This document shows positions 16,354 through 23,803 of a stretch of 53,034 nt of DNA, piece after piece; position 1 is the stretch's first letter, and each line of letters begins with the position of its first letter. This stretch comes from an uncultured Collinsella sp. (lineage in GTDB: Bacteria; Actinomycetota; Coriobacteriia; Coriobacteriales; Coriobacteriaceae). Where the stretch lies: NCBI GenBank assembly GCA_934630855.1, contig CAKTWW010000010.1:1-53034 (forward strand), given 5' to 3'. The notes under the pieces were generated by a model that saw nothing but the letters and a program-made list of their open reading frames with translations, searched no databases and was not told where the DNA came from. The translations under genes were made by a program, and so were the position numbers.

Positions 16354-17972
16354 TGACCGACGTGCGCGAGGCTGCGCAGAACCTGATCGAGTACGCCATC
16401 CACCGGTCCATGATCGGGCAGGACGACCGCATCTGGGCCTACAACACCATTCTGGAGTGCATCGGCGCCACGGGACCCGCGCTCGACATGACCTGGGCAC
16501 TGCAGACCGAGAAGATTTCGCTTCTGCACCCCGATACCCTCCCCGACTTTGATCTGGAGGGTACGCTCGCCACGCTTTCCGAAGCCGCCGTTGTCAACGG
16601 TGCCGCCGAGGACACGGCCTCGGGCCGCGACCGCATCGCCATGCGCATCATGGGCATGCTCATGCCGAGGCCTTCGGTTGTAAACGAGGAGTTCAATGGA
16701 CGCATGGGCGTCAACGAGCCCCGCGCCGCGACTGACTGGTTCTACGGCCTGTGCTGCGACGCCGGCTACGTGCGCCGTGCCGCCATCGCGCGCAACATCA
16801 AATGGAGCACCCCCACCAACTGGGGCGATCTCGAGATAACCATCAACCTGTCCAAGCCAGAGAAGGACCCGCGCGACATTGCCGCGGCCGGTGCCGCCAA
16901 GAACACGGGAGAGAAGTATCCTGCCTGTCAGCTCTGCATCGAGAACGAGGGCTATCCCGGACGTTCCGCCGCAGCCGACGGCGGCGCTCACCCCGCTCGC
17001 CAAAACCTGCGCGTTATCCCCATCCAGCTCGACGGCGAGCGCTGGGGCTTCCAGTACAGCCCGTACGCGTACTTTAACGAGCACTGCATTGCCATGAGCT
17101 CCGAGCATCGTCCGATGCACGTCGATCGCAAGGGTCTCTCCTGCCTGCTCGACTTTGTGGACCTGTTCCCGCACTACTTTATCGGCTCCAACGCCGACCT
17201 GCCCATCGTGGGCGGCTCGATCCTGTCGCACGACCACTTCCAGGGTGGCGCGCACGAGTTCCCGATGATGCACGCGGCCGAGGTCTCGCAGTTTAGCGTG
17301 CCCGGATTTGACCAGGTCACCGGTACAGTGCTGCAGTGGCCGCTCTCGGTGCTGCGCCTGCGCTCGCACGACCGTGCTCAGCTGCTCGACGCTGCTGAGA
17401 AGATTATCCTCGCCTGGCGCGAGTGGACCGACGAGTCCGTGGGCGTCATCGCGCACACGGCCGACGGCGTGGCGCACAACACCGTGACGCCCGTCATCCG
17501 CCGCGTCGACTCCCGCGGCAACGCCGGCGGCGAGATCTACGAGGCCTACCTGGCACTTCGCTGCAACATTACGACCGATGAGCATCCGCTCGGCGTGTTC
17601 CACCCGCATGCCGAGTATCACCACATTAAGAAGGAGAACATCGGTCTGATCGAGGTCATGGGCCTGGCCATTCTTCCGCCGCGCCTGGTTCCCGAGCTCG
17701 GTGCCGTTCGCGAGCACCTGCTGGCAGCCAAGGTCGACGCGAGCTACGACCTTGCCGCCGCGCTCGAGGGCGACGACCTTTGCCGCAGCCATGCCGCATG
17801 GGCCCTGGACGTCTTTGCCCGTCGTGCCGATGAGCTCACGGCGGATAACGCTATCGACATCCTGCACGAGGAAGTCGGCGTGGTGTTTGGCCACGTGCTC
17901 GACAACGCCGGCGTCTTTAAGTGGGACGAAGCCGGCCGCGCCGCCCAGCAGCGCTTCATCGACTCGCTGTAG
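16344..17972 (+). CDS. galT: UDP-glucose-hexose-1-phosphate uridylyltransferase (Gram-positive type)
   Basis: Transfers UMP from UDP-glucose to galactose 1-phosphate, giving UDP-galactose and glucose 1-phosphate. At 542 residues it belongs to the long GalT form of Firmicutes and Actinobacteria. Key segments are ATDWFYGLCCDAGYVRRAAIARNI, YSPYAYFNEHCIAMS and GGSILSHDHFQGG, the last carrying the His-x-His region that forms the uridylyl-enzyme. ATG 16344 lies inside the galK end with a GGGGG site ten bases upstream; ATG 16353 in the TAATG overlap is the other candidate. Both imply translational coupling to galK. A strong terminator follows at 18019. Confidence 0.96.
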   Translation: MAVMTDVREAAQNLIEYAIHRSMIGQDDRIWAYNTILECIGATGPALDMTWALQTEKISLLHPDTLPDFDLEGTLATLSEAAVVNGAAEDTASGRDRIAMRIMGMLMPRPSVVNEEFNGRMGVNEPRAATDWFYGLCCDAGYVRRAAIARNIKWSTPTNWGDLEITINLSKPEKDPRDIAAAGAAKNTGEKYPACQLCIENEGYPGRSAAADGGAHPARQNLRVIPIQLDGERWGFQYSPYAYFNEHCIAMSSEHRPMHVDRKGLSCLLDFVDLFPHYFIGSNADLPIVGGSILSHDHFQGGAHEFPMMHAAEVSQFSVPGFDQVTGTVLQWPLSVLRLRSHDRAQLLDAAEKIILAWREWTDESVGVIAHTADGVAHNTVTPVIRRVDSRGNAGGEIYEAYLALRCNITTDEHPLGVFHPHAEYHHIKKENIGLIEVMGLAILPPRLVPELGAVREHLLAAKVDASYDLAAALEGDDLCRSHAAWALDVFARRADELTADNAIDILHEEVGVVFGHVLDNAGVFKWDEAGRAAQQRFIDSL

Positions 17973-18018
17973 CACGCGGCCTCGGACGCCTGCGCTCGAC
18001 AAATAGCGCCCACACGAC

Positions 18019-18058
18019 AACGGCGCCCGCCAGCAACATCGCCGGCGGGCGCCGTTTT
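18019..18058 (+). terminator. Intrinsic terminator of galKT
   Basis: A perfect 13-bp stem, AACGGCGCCCGCC (18019-18031) with GGCGGGCGCCGTT (18044-18056), and a TTTT run, 47 bp after the galT stop codon. Confidence 0.9.
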
Positions 18059-18081
18059 ACATCGCTCGAAACCCTCTCCGA

Positions 18082-18153
18082 AGTTGCGGTGAAATACGGA
18101 CTGTTTTGGCTGTTAGAAGGCCTATTCAGCCCCTATTCCACCGCAACTTTTTT
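18082..18153. repeat. Nested hairpin between galT terminator and IS110 element
   Basis: AGTTGCGGTG-AAATA (from 18082) pairs with TATTCCACCGCAACT (to about 18148), one mismatch, followed by a T run. Inside, GGCTG pairs with CAGCC. It is a second terminator-like fold after galT, or the remains of another dispersed palindrome. It may mark the left flank of the insertion sequence. Confidence 0.6.
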
Positions 18154-18236
18154 GGCTTCTCCGCCCTGTATGGGATTGATAGGCATCTTCGCCCTGCAGC
18201 CGTTGGGTGTTCCTATAGTTTTGTCAACCGCCGGGA

Positions 18237-19370
18237 CTACTCCCGGTAGGGCACCCGGTCGCGCATCACGGCGTATATCGCCCTGAGCCGCTTCCTCGCG
18301 ACGGCCTTGAGGGCCCTGCCGTGCCCCATGCCCCGCGCCCTGCAGGCCCGGTAGTACTCGCCGTAGCGGCCCGACGACCTCACCAGGCTGTTGCACGAGA
18401 AGATCAGGAGCGACTTGAGCCTCGCGTCGCCGCGCCTGGACGCCCTGACCGACCTCACCGACGTGCCGGAGCTCCTCACCCTCGGGGCTATCCCGCAGTA
18501 CGAGGCCAGGTGGTCGTGGTCCGGGAACCTGGCGATGTCGACCGACACCGCCAGCTGCGCCGCCGTCCTCGGGCCGATGCCCGGCACGGTGAGCAGGCAC
18601 GCGTAGGTCTCGTCGCCCTCGAGCAGCGCCGCCGTCTCGGCCTCGAGGGCCCCGGCCTCGTCGAGGGCCTCCGATATCCGGGCGGCCAGGAACCTGACCT
18701 GCCTGTTCTCCGCCTCGACGAGCGCCGGCGGGGGCGCGGTGGAGGCCGCCGCGGCCTCCCCGGCGGCCTCGGCCCGCGGCCCCTCGGCCCCGGAGCGGGC
18801 GATCCCCCATGCGCCGCCGAACCCGGCGAGCAGCTCCAGCCACCGGCGGTCCGACAGGTCGACGGCGGCCTCGAGGGCCGGGCAGGACTCGAGCAGCACC
18901 GCGCGCAGGCGGTTCTTGTCCCTGGTCGCGCAGGCGACGACGTGGTCGCGCTGCGAGGAGAGCGCGCGGGCGGCCTCGAGGGCCTCGCCGCGGCCCGGGA
19001 CCCCCGTCAGGGAGCCTGGCACGCCCAGGGCGGTCCGCGCGATCACCTCGGCGTCGCGCTCGTCGGTCTTGGCCTCGCCGGCGAACAGGCCCGCGGCGCG
19101 GCTGGCGGCGAGCCCGGGCAGGTAGGCGACCCCGAGCCCCGCGGCGCGGGCGCGCCTCACGGCGAGGGAGCCTATGTTGCGGAACTGGTCGACCACGACG
19201 AGCGTGCCGCCGGGCGCGGAGGCGAACAGCGCGTCGAGCTCGGCCTCCCTGTTGCGGACGGGGGCGCTGGCCAGCACCTCCCCGTCGCGGTCGATCAGGC
19301 AGGCCCAGTGCGACGACTTGCCGACGTCGAGGCCGAGCACGGCGGCGGGTCTGGTGGATGGCGCTTTCAC
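18237..19370 (-). CDS. IS110-family transposase (DEDD recombinase)
   Basis: Recombinase of 377 residues. The N-terminal RuvC-like DEDD domain begins GLDVGKSSHWACLIDRDG, with further acidic residues in VVVDQ and AKTDERDAEVIARTA. The C-terminal IS116/IS110/IS902 domain has LLTVPGIGPRTAAQLAVSVDIARF, YCGIAPRVRSSGTSVR and the helix RRGDARLKSLLIFSCNSLVRSS with the serine region of this family. GTG 19370 is preferred because AAGGA stands seven bases before it; GTG 19424 is the longer choice. The gene is intact and markedly richer in G+C than its surroundings, which points to recent arrival. IS110 elements have no long terminal inverted repeats, so the ends cannot be fixed from one copy. Confidence 0.95.
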   Translation of the reverse strand: MKAPSTRPAAVLGLDVGKSSHWACLIDRDGEVLASAPVRNREAELDALFASAPGGTLVVVDQFRNIGSLAVRRARAAGLGVAYLPGLAASRAAGLFAGEAKTDERDAEVIARTALGVPGSLTGVPGRGEALEAARALSSQRDHVVACATRDKNRLRAVLLESCPALEAAVDLSDRRWLELLAGFGGAWGIARSGAEGPRAEAAGEAAAASTAPPPALVEAENRQVRFLAARISEALDEAGALEAETAALLEGDETYACLLTVPGIGPRTAAQLAVSVDIARFPDHDHLASYCGIAPRVRSSGTSVRSVRASRRGDARLKSLLIFSCNSLVRSSGRYGEYYRACRARGMGHGRALKAVARKRLRAIYAVMRDRVPYRE

Positions 19371-19620
19371 GGTGGTATCCTTCCGGTAGTCGTTCGACCG
19401 GATGGCCTCCCCCTCGGCACTCACATTACCAGCCGCGGCGCCTGCCCGGCACTTTCCTATCAGCCGTCGGGGGCGGCGCGTCCCGCGCCGGCAGCACCCA
19501 ACAGGCCCTCTAGGGGGCAGGGACGTTCGGCCGTGCGCGGGCGCCCGGTCGGCGGCCCGTTCTGGGCGCGCCTCAATCGTAGCCCGAGACGGGCCCGGGC
19601 TACGATTTCGACTGTAATGG
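19371..19620 (-). ncRNA. Possible bridge-RNA region of the IS110 element
   Basis: In IS110-group elements the non-coding stretch 5' of the recombinase gene encodes the bridge RNA that pairs with target and donor DNA. Here about 250 G+C-rich bases precede the gene. A perfect 12-bp stem, AATCGTAGCCCG (19575-19586) with CGGGCTACGATT (19596-19607), lies near the probable element end. The position follows the known family layout; I cannot verify the guide loops by eye. Confidence 0.45.
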
Positions 19621-19780
19621 ACGTATTAACGACTAGTCATTTAAGAACGTCAAAGTGCCGGATTTGTCATCTAGAGCCATTCTCCAACGACTATTTTGAA
19701 CACGGCCCTCTCAGAAACTTTTTCCAGAGGCGTCAGACTGTCTCAAGCGGCTAGTCATTTTAGGATGTTCCCAATGACTA
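19616..19780. repeat. Degenerate CTAGTC/GACGTTC repeats next to the IS
   Basis: TAATGGACGTATTAACGACTAG at 19616 resembles bases 1-26 of the window, and CGGCTAGTCATTTTAGGATG with CCAATGACTACC near 19748-19781 resembles the arms of the element at 40379-40436. The pieces are scattered and mutated; no gene is visible in this stretch. Confidence 0.6.
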
Positions 19781-19790
19781 CCAAAAAAGC

Positions 19791-19845
19791 TGTACACAAG
19801 CATCCAAAAATGTCGAAATATGTCGACTTTGGATGCTGGTGTACA
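19791..19845. terminator. Long hairpin 3' of the glutaredoxin gene
   Basis: TGTACAC-A-AGCATCCAAA (19791-19808) pairs with TTTGGATGCT-G-GTGTACA (19828-19845), 17 of 18 bases complementary, 33 bp beyond the minus-strand glutaredoxin stop. It is terminator-like for that gene, though no clear T run follows. Confidence 0.55.
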
Positions 19846-19878
19846 TGTTTGGGTCGTTAGCTTTGGGCGTTGGACGTG

Positions 19879-20124
19879 CTAGAGCAGATTCTCTTGCACC
19901 CATGCGATGATGTCGTTTGACTCGTAGAGTGGCTTGCCGTCGATGAACAGGCAGGGAACCTGGCGCTTTCCGCCGACGGCGATGAGTGTCCGCTCGGCAT
20001 CGGCATCGGTCGAGATGTTGCGCTCGGGGACGGTGACGCCGTTATCCGCCAGGAAGCGCTTCACCTTAATGCAATACGGGCATCCGGTCATAACGTACAG
20101 CACGAGCTCGTGATGAGTAGCCAT
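19879..20124 (-). CDS. Glutaredoxin-like protein
   Basis: Small thiol-disulfide oxidoreductase of 81 residues, the usual size of a single glutaredoxin or NrdH domain. The redox site TGCPYCIKVKRFL is near residue 12, the cis-proline segment is QVPCLFIDG and the C-terminal helix LYESNDIIAWVQENL completes the fold. ATG 20124 has GGAG four bases upstream. CPYC is the classic glutaredoxin motif. It lies 52 bp downstream of the XRE-TipAS regulator on the same strand and may share its transcript. The electron donor is not evident. Confidence 0.93.
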   Translation of the reverse strand: MATHHELVLYVMTGCPYCIKVKRFLADNGVTVPERNISTDADAERTLIAVGGKRQVPCLFIDGKPLYESNDIIAWVQENLL

Positions 20125-20175
20125 AGGTCTCCAATCGGTTGGTATTTTGATTGAGATACCCAAAGCCGCTGCAAT

Positions 20176-21003
20176 CTAAGCACGAGTCAGCGACGACTCG
20201 ATAGCCTTGACCAGAAACGCTGTGGCGCCAGTGCCGCACGGCTTGTCATAGTAGTCTACGAAGCGCTGGTCGGCGAGGTAACCGTGGGCGAGCCCCAGAT
20301 ATGCCTCGTCTTGGGGCTCGCTGCCCCAGTTGAGAGCTATCCAGCGGCGATGCATCGCGACGAGCTTGCGAGCCTCGCTGCCTTCCGGTTCGCCATCGCC
20401 CATGGCAATCGAGAGCTGGCCCAAAATGGCACGTTCAAGCTCCTTCATGTCGTTCCATGTCTGAGGGTCCATGTCCAGCAGAGCTTCGTTTGCCGCATCG
20501 ACGGCTTCATTGCCGTAGCGCGCCCGGGCCTCGGCGCCGTAGCGCTCTTCGTTTTCCTGCACGGCGCGCCAGCGTTCCAGCTGCGGCAGGACGGCGCCCA
20601 TGAGCGAAACGGCCTCGTCGAGCGACATGCCGGTGTTTTGCGCCAGGCGCGGAGCACAGTCTTCGATCATCGCTTCCATCGTGGTCTCGTAGGTGTACTT
20701 GCCGTGGTCGTAGCACCATTTGCAGTAATGGTCGGTCGTGGCGCCCGTGGCGTCGGTGCCGCAGTCATCGGGCGTGAGCAGCATGCCGCAGCTCTCGCAG
20801 TAGTGCTCGGGCATTTCGAGCAGATGGGACAGTGGCTCCCCGGTCACGGCGGCAATGAGCTTCATCATATCGATGCCCGGCGTGACCTCGCCGCGCTCCC
20901 AGCGGCTGACGGCTTGGCGCGTTACGTAGAGCTTGGCGGCAAGCTGCTCTTGGGTGAGATTGTTGGCGCGACGGACGGCGATGAGTTTTTCTGCAAAGGC
21001 CAT
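20176..21003 (-). CDS. XRE-type regulator with zinc ribbon and TipAS-like domain
   Basis: A 275-residue three-part regulator. Residues 1-65 are a Cro/CI helix-turn-helix (LTQEQLAAKLYVTRQAVSRWERGEVTPGIDMMKLI). Residues 66-105 form a putative zinc ribbon (YCESCGMLLTPDDCG ... YCKWCYDHGKYTYE). Residues 120-275 resemble the TipAS ligand domain of TipA/MerR-type regulators (VAMHRRWIALNWGSEPQDEAYLGLAHGYLADQRFVDYYDK, then FLVKAIESSL). TipAS binds thiopeptide antibiotics covalently through a cysteine; whether this one binds a drug is not known. Start ATG 21003 with GAGGAG five bases upstream. It may control itself and the downstream glutaredoxin. Confidence 0.88.
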   Translation of the reverse strand: MAFAEKLIAVRRANNLTQEQLAAKLYVTRQAVSRWERGEVTPGIDMMKLIAAVTGEPLSHLLEMPEHYCESCGMLLTPDDCGTDATGATTDHYCKWCYDHGKYTYETTMEAMIEDCAPRLAQNTGMSLDEAVSLMGAVLPQLERWRAVQENEERYGAEARARYGNEAVDAANEALLDMDPQTWNDMKELERAILGQLSIAMGDGEPEGSEARKLVAMHRRWIALNWGSEPQDEAYLGLAHGYLADQRFVDYYDKPCGTGATAFLVKAIESSLTRA

Positions 21004-21132
21004 GACGGCTCCTCTCTGCTGGTTGATGGCTTAAGCATACGCGGCGGTAGGCACCCTTCCAAGCAACCGTTGGTTGCACGTTCGGCGACCGCGGTGGGGG
21101 GATTGTGCGCAGCGCCTCGTGCGCCCATGCCG

Positions 21133-21138
21133 TACAAT
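21133..21138 (+). promoter_or_regulatory. -10 box giving a leaderless trmO message
   Basis: TACAAT ends seven bases before ATG 21146, and no ribosome binding site precedes that ATG. Transcription would start at the ATG or within a base of it. A -35 is not clear. Confidence 0.45.
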
Positions 21139-21145
21139 GACCGGC

Positions 21146-21883
21146 ATGGAACCTATCGCACACATACATACCGATCTGCCGCAGAAGTTCGGCATTCCGC
21201 GCAACAGCTTTTTGGCGCCTCATCTTCAGGGGCGCATTGTCTTTGAGCCGGAGTTTGCCTCTAACGCCGCGGTAGTGGGACTCGAGTCTTTCACGCACTT
21301 ATGGCTGCTTTGGCGTTTTGAAAATGGAACGCCCGGCGGCACGGCAGAGGATATTGCTGCCGATGTCAAGATGCGGGACAAGGCCGGTACCAATGCTAGG
21401 TGGTCAAAGACCGTGCGTCCGCCGCGCCTGGGTGGTGCCGAGCGCGTGGGCGTGTTTGCCACGCGTAGTCCGTTTCGCCCCAATCCTATCGGCCTCACCT
21501 GCGTAAAGCTTGACCGTGTTGAGCTCACCGATAACGGTCCCATCATCTATGTGTTGGGCGCCGACCTGCGCGACGGCACGCCCATCTACGACATCAAACC
21601 CTACATTCCGTTTGCGGACTGCCACTCCGACGCGACGGGCGGCTGGATCGAGGACAACCCGTGGCAAGAGCTCGACGTCGAGTTTACACAAGCACTGCAA
21701 GACAAGGTCCCGCCCACAAAGTTGCCCGGCCTGATCGAGATTCTTCGCCAAGATCCGCGCCGCGCTGGAAGCAAGCACGAGCCCAACCGCGTCTACCACT
21801 TGGCCTACTCCGGGCTCGATATTTCGTTTACGGTCGATGGGACACAGCTGACCGTAACGGCCGTCACCGAAGCTCAGGACTAG
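21146..21883 (+). CDS. trmO: tRNA m6t6A37 methyltransferase (TsaA/YaeB family)
   Basis: Uses S-adenosylmethionine to methylate N6 of threonylcarbamoyladenosine-37 in threonine tRNA. The 245 residues match TrmO: PIAHIHTDLPQKFGIPRNS at the N-terminus, HLWLLWRFE, VFATRSPFRPNPIGLTCVKLDRVE (the signature of the UPF0066 fold), DLRDGTPIYDIKPYIPFADC, and a C-terminal domain ending PNRVYHLAYSGLDISFTV. ATG 21146 is taken as the start; ATG 21137 is three codons upstream. A -10 box close to the ATG suggests a leaderless mRNA. It is a single gene, divergent from the XRE-TipAS gene. Confidence 0.93.
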   Translation: MEPIAHIHTDLPQKFGIPRNSFLAPHLQGRIVFEPEFASNAAVVGLESFTHLWLLWRFENGTPGGTAEDIAADVKMRDKAGTNARWSKTVRPPRLGGAERVGVFATRSPFRPNPIGLTCVKLDRVELTDNGPIIYVLGADLRDGTPIYDIKPYIPFADCHSDATGGWIEDNPWQELDVEFTQALQDKVPPTKLPGLIEILRQDPRRAGSKHEPNRVYHLAYSGLDISFTVDGTQLTVTAVTEAQD

Positions 21884-21995
21884 CTGGCCGCCCGCCCTCA
21901 TCAGTCAAATTCAACCCCAAAACTCTCGCCAAAACCGCCCGTGCTGGTGGACAATAACGCCTACCAAAACAATCAGCCTTGCACGGGAGCGCAGC

Positions 21996-23207
21996 ATGAA
22001 ATACGACTTCACCTCGATCATCGACCGCCACAACATGGATGCCATCGCCGTTGACTCCTGGGGCGAGATCCCCGGTATGGCTCCGAACGTGCCCGACGAG
22101 GGCTTCGACCGCATCCCGATGTGGGTGGCGGATATGAACTTTGCGACGGTGCCGACGGTTCAGGAACACATCATTCAGCGTGCCCAGCACCCTATGTTTG
22201 GCTACTTTGATCCGCGTGCCGAGTACTTCGATCGCATCATCGAATGGCAGAGCCGCCGCAATGACGTCGAGGGCCTGCTTCCCGAGCACATTGGCTATGA
22301 AAACGGCGTGCTGGGCGGCGTCGTGTCGACGCTTCGCGCCTATGTGCAGCCCGGTGATGCGGTGCTGGTCCACAGCCCCACCTACATCGGTTTTACCAAG
22401 TCCATCGAGGCCGCGGGCTACCGCATTGTCCATAGCCCGCTTAAGCTCGACGACCAGGGCATATGGCGCATGGACTTTGAGGACATGGAGCACAAGCTCG
22501 AGCAAAATCACATCCATGCTGCCGTTTTCTGCTCGCCGCATAATCCCTGCGGCCGCGTGTGGGAACGCGACGAGATCGAGCGCGCCATGGACATCTATCG
22601 CCAGTACGATTGCGTGGTGATCTCGGACGAGATCTGGTCCGACATCATCCGTCCCGGACACAAGCACATCCCGACGCAGTCGGTGAGCGAGGACGCCCGC
22701 ATGCGCACGGTCGCCCTTTATGCGCCCAGCAAGACCTTCAACCTCGCGGGCCTGGTCGGCAGCTATCACATCATCTACAACGAGACGCTGCGCGACCGCG
22801 TGTGCGCCGTGTCCAACAAGACCCACTACAACGAGATGAACGTCCTCTCGATGCATGCGCTCATCGGCGCCTACCAGCCGCAGGGCTACGAGTGGGTGGA
22901 CGAGCTCAACGAGGTCATCAAGGGCAACGTTGACTACTTCTGCGACTACGTGGACGAGCATTTTAAGGGCGTGGCCTATTCGCGTCCGCAGGGCACGTAC
23001 ATGGTGTTCCTGGACTGTACGGAGTGGTGCCGCGCGCACGGTCGCGACGTTCAGTGGCTGCTCGACGAGGGCGCGCGCGTGGGCGTGGGCTATCAAGACG
23101 GCCGTCCGTTCCACGGGCCTTGCCACATTCGCGTGAACCTGGCCCTGCCGCTTTCACGCGTGCAGGAGGCGTGCGAACGCCTGAATCGTTACGTTTTTAA
23201 TGCATAG
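21996..23207 (+). CDS. MalY/PatB-type PLP enzyme (cystathionine beta-lyase or aminotransferase)
   Basis: Fold-type I pyridoxal-phosphate enzyme of 403 residues. MalY/PatB features are RIPMWVADMNFATVP near residue 40, HIGYENGVLGG, PTYIGFTKSIE, FCSPHNPCGRVW (the Asn that contacts PLP) and VVISDEIWSDII. The PLP lysine is in YAPSKTFNLAGLVGSY near residue 250, and FHGPCHIRVNLALPLSRVQEA near the end carries the carboxylate-binding Arg. Such enzymes cleave cystathionine or cysteine to pyruvate, ammonia and a thiol. ATG 21996 is preceded by GGGAG. The gene stands alone and converges on the flavin-oxidase gene, so neighbours give no pathway. Confidence 0.93.
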   Translation: MKYDFTSIIDRHNMDAIAVDSWGEIPGMAPNVPDEGFDRIPMWVADMNFATVPTVQEHIIQRAQHPMFGYFDPRAEYFDRIIEWQSRRNDVEGLLPEHIGYENGVLGGVVSTLRAYVQPGDAVLVHSPTYIGFTKSIEAAGYRIVHSPLKLDDQGIWRMDFEDMEHKLEQNHIHAAVFCSPHNPCGRVWERDEIERAMDIYRQYDCVVISDEIWSDIIRPGHKHIPTQSVSEDARMRTVALYAPSKTFNLAGLVGSYHIIYNETLRDRVCAVSNKTHYNEMNVLSMHALIGAYQPQGYEWVDELNEVIKGNVDYFCDYVDEHFKGVAYSRPQGTYMVFLDCTEWCRAHGRDVQWLLDEGARVGVGYQDGRPFHGPCHIRVNLALPLSRVQEACERLNRYVFNA

Positions 23208-23262
23208 CAAGCCGTAACGAACGAACGACATGCGCGGGGTCTTCTGGCTTGATTGTTATGCG

Positions 23263-23282
23263 GGGGTCTGATCCCAGACCCC
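23263..23282. terminator. Hairpin between convergent genes
   Basis: GGGGTCTG-ATCC-CAGACCCC, a perfect 8-bp stem with a 4-nt loop, followed on the plus strand by TACTTTT. It serves the MalY-type gene and touches the stop codon of the minus-strand oxidase gene. Confidence 0.65.
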
Positions 23283-23761
23283 TACTTTTCGTGAATCTGC
23301 TTGCCACACAGGTGCTCAATCGTAATCTCGTACAGCTGAACGCCCTTGATGTCCTTGGCGATTTCCTCCTCGACTTCCTCGGCGGAGGGGTAGTACTTGA
23401 GCGCGAGCTCGCGGACCTTGTCCTCGATGAATGCGGGGGTGTCATTCGCTAGGCGGCAACGGCCAAAGACAACGGTGCTCTGCACGTAGGGCGCCCAGTC
23501 GTCGTCCTTGTACCAGTCGTTGCCGTAGACGGTAAAGCAGACCTTGTCGTCACGCTTGAGCGCATCGACCTTGTGGCCCGCCTTGGCGCCGTGGAAGTAA
23601 ATCTTGTCGTGCTCGGCGTCAAAAAAGTAGTTGACGGGAATGGCGTACGGGTAGCCATCGTCGCCGTTGACGGCAAAGACGCCGCGCTTGCAGGTGGCGA
23701 GCAGCTCGCGCGCCACCTCGTCGGTAATGGCGCGCTTCTTTCGACGTAGAGGCCTAAACAT
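23282..23761 (-). CDS. Pyridoxamine 5'-phosphate oxidase-like (NimA-type) flavoprotein
   Basis: Split-barrel flavin-binding protein of 159 residues. RRKKRAITDEVARELLATCKRGVFAVNGDDGYPYAIPVNYFFDA near the N-terminus is the typical beginning of the NimA/PPOX_2 group, which includes 5-nitroimidazole reductases, and IYFHGAKAGHKVDALKRDDKVCFTVYG is the next conserved block. The usual function of these proteins is an FMN- or F420-dependent reduction; the substrate here is unknown. ATG 23761 has GGAAAGGA eight bases upstream. It follows the sensor kinase gene on the same strand by 42 bp and may be read through from it. Confidence 0.88.
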   Translation of the reverse strand: MFRPLRRKKRAITDEVARELLATCKRGVFAVNGDDGYPYAIPVNYFFDAEHDKIYFHGAKAGHKVDALKRDDKVCFTVYGNDWYKDDDWAPYVQSTVVFGRCRLANDTPAFIEDKVRELALKYYPSAEEVEEEIAKDIKGVQLYEITIEHLCGKQIHEK

Positions 23762-23803
23762 CGCGGGATTCCTTTCCAATCGGGCATGGTTCTTGGGGAG
23801 AGA

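Noticed and set aside
16335..18020. 561-codon frame on the minus strand opposite galT
   Set aside because: Shadow of galT with no recognisable domain and no start signal; galT has clear family motifs.
18321..19754. 477-codon frame on the plus strand over the IS110 gene
   Set aside because: Arg/Gly/Pro-rich shadow in very G+C-rich DNA; the minus-strand frame matches the IS110 family throughout.
18060..19880. Larger composite transposon or prophage around the IS110 gene
   Set aside because: Only one recombinase gene is visible, and the neighbours on both sides are ordinary chromosomal genes.
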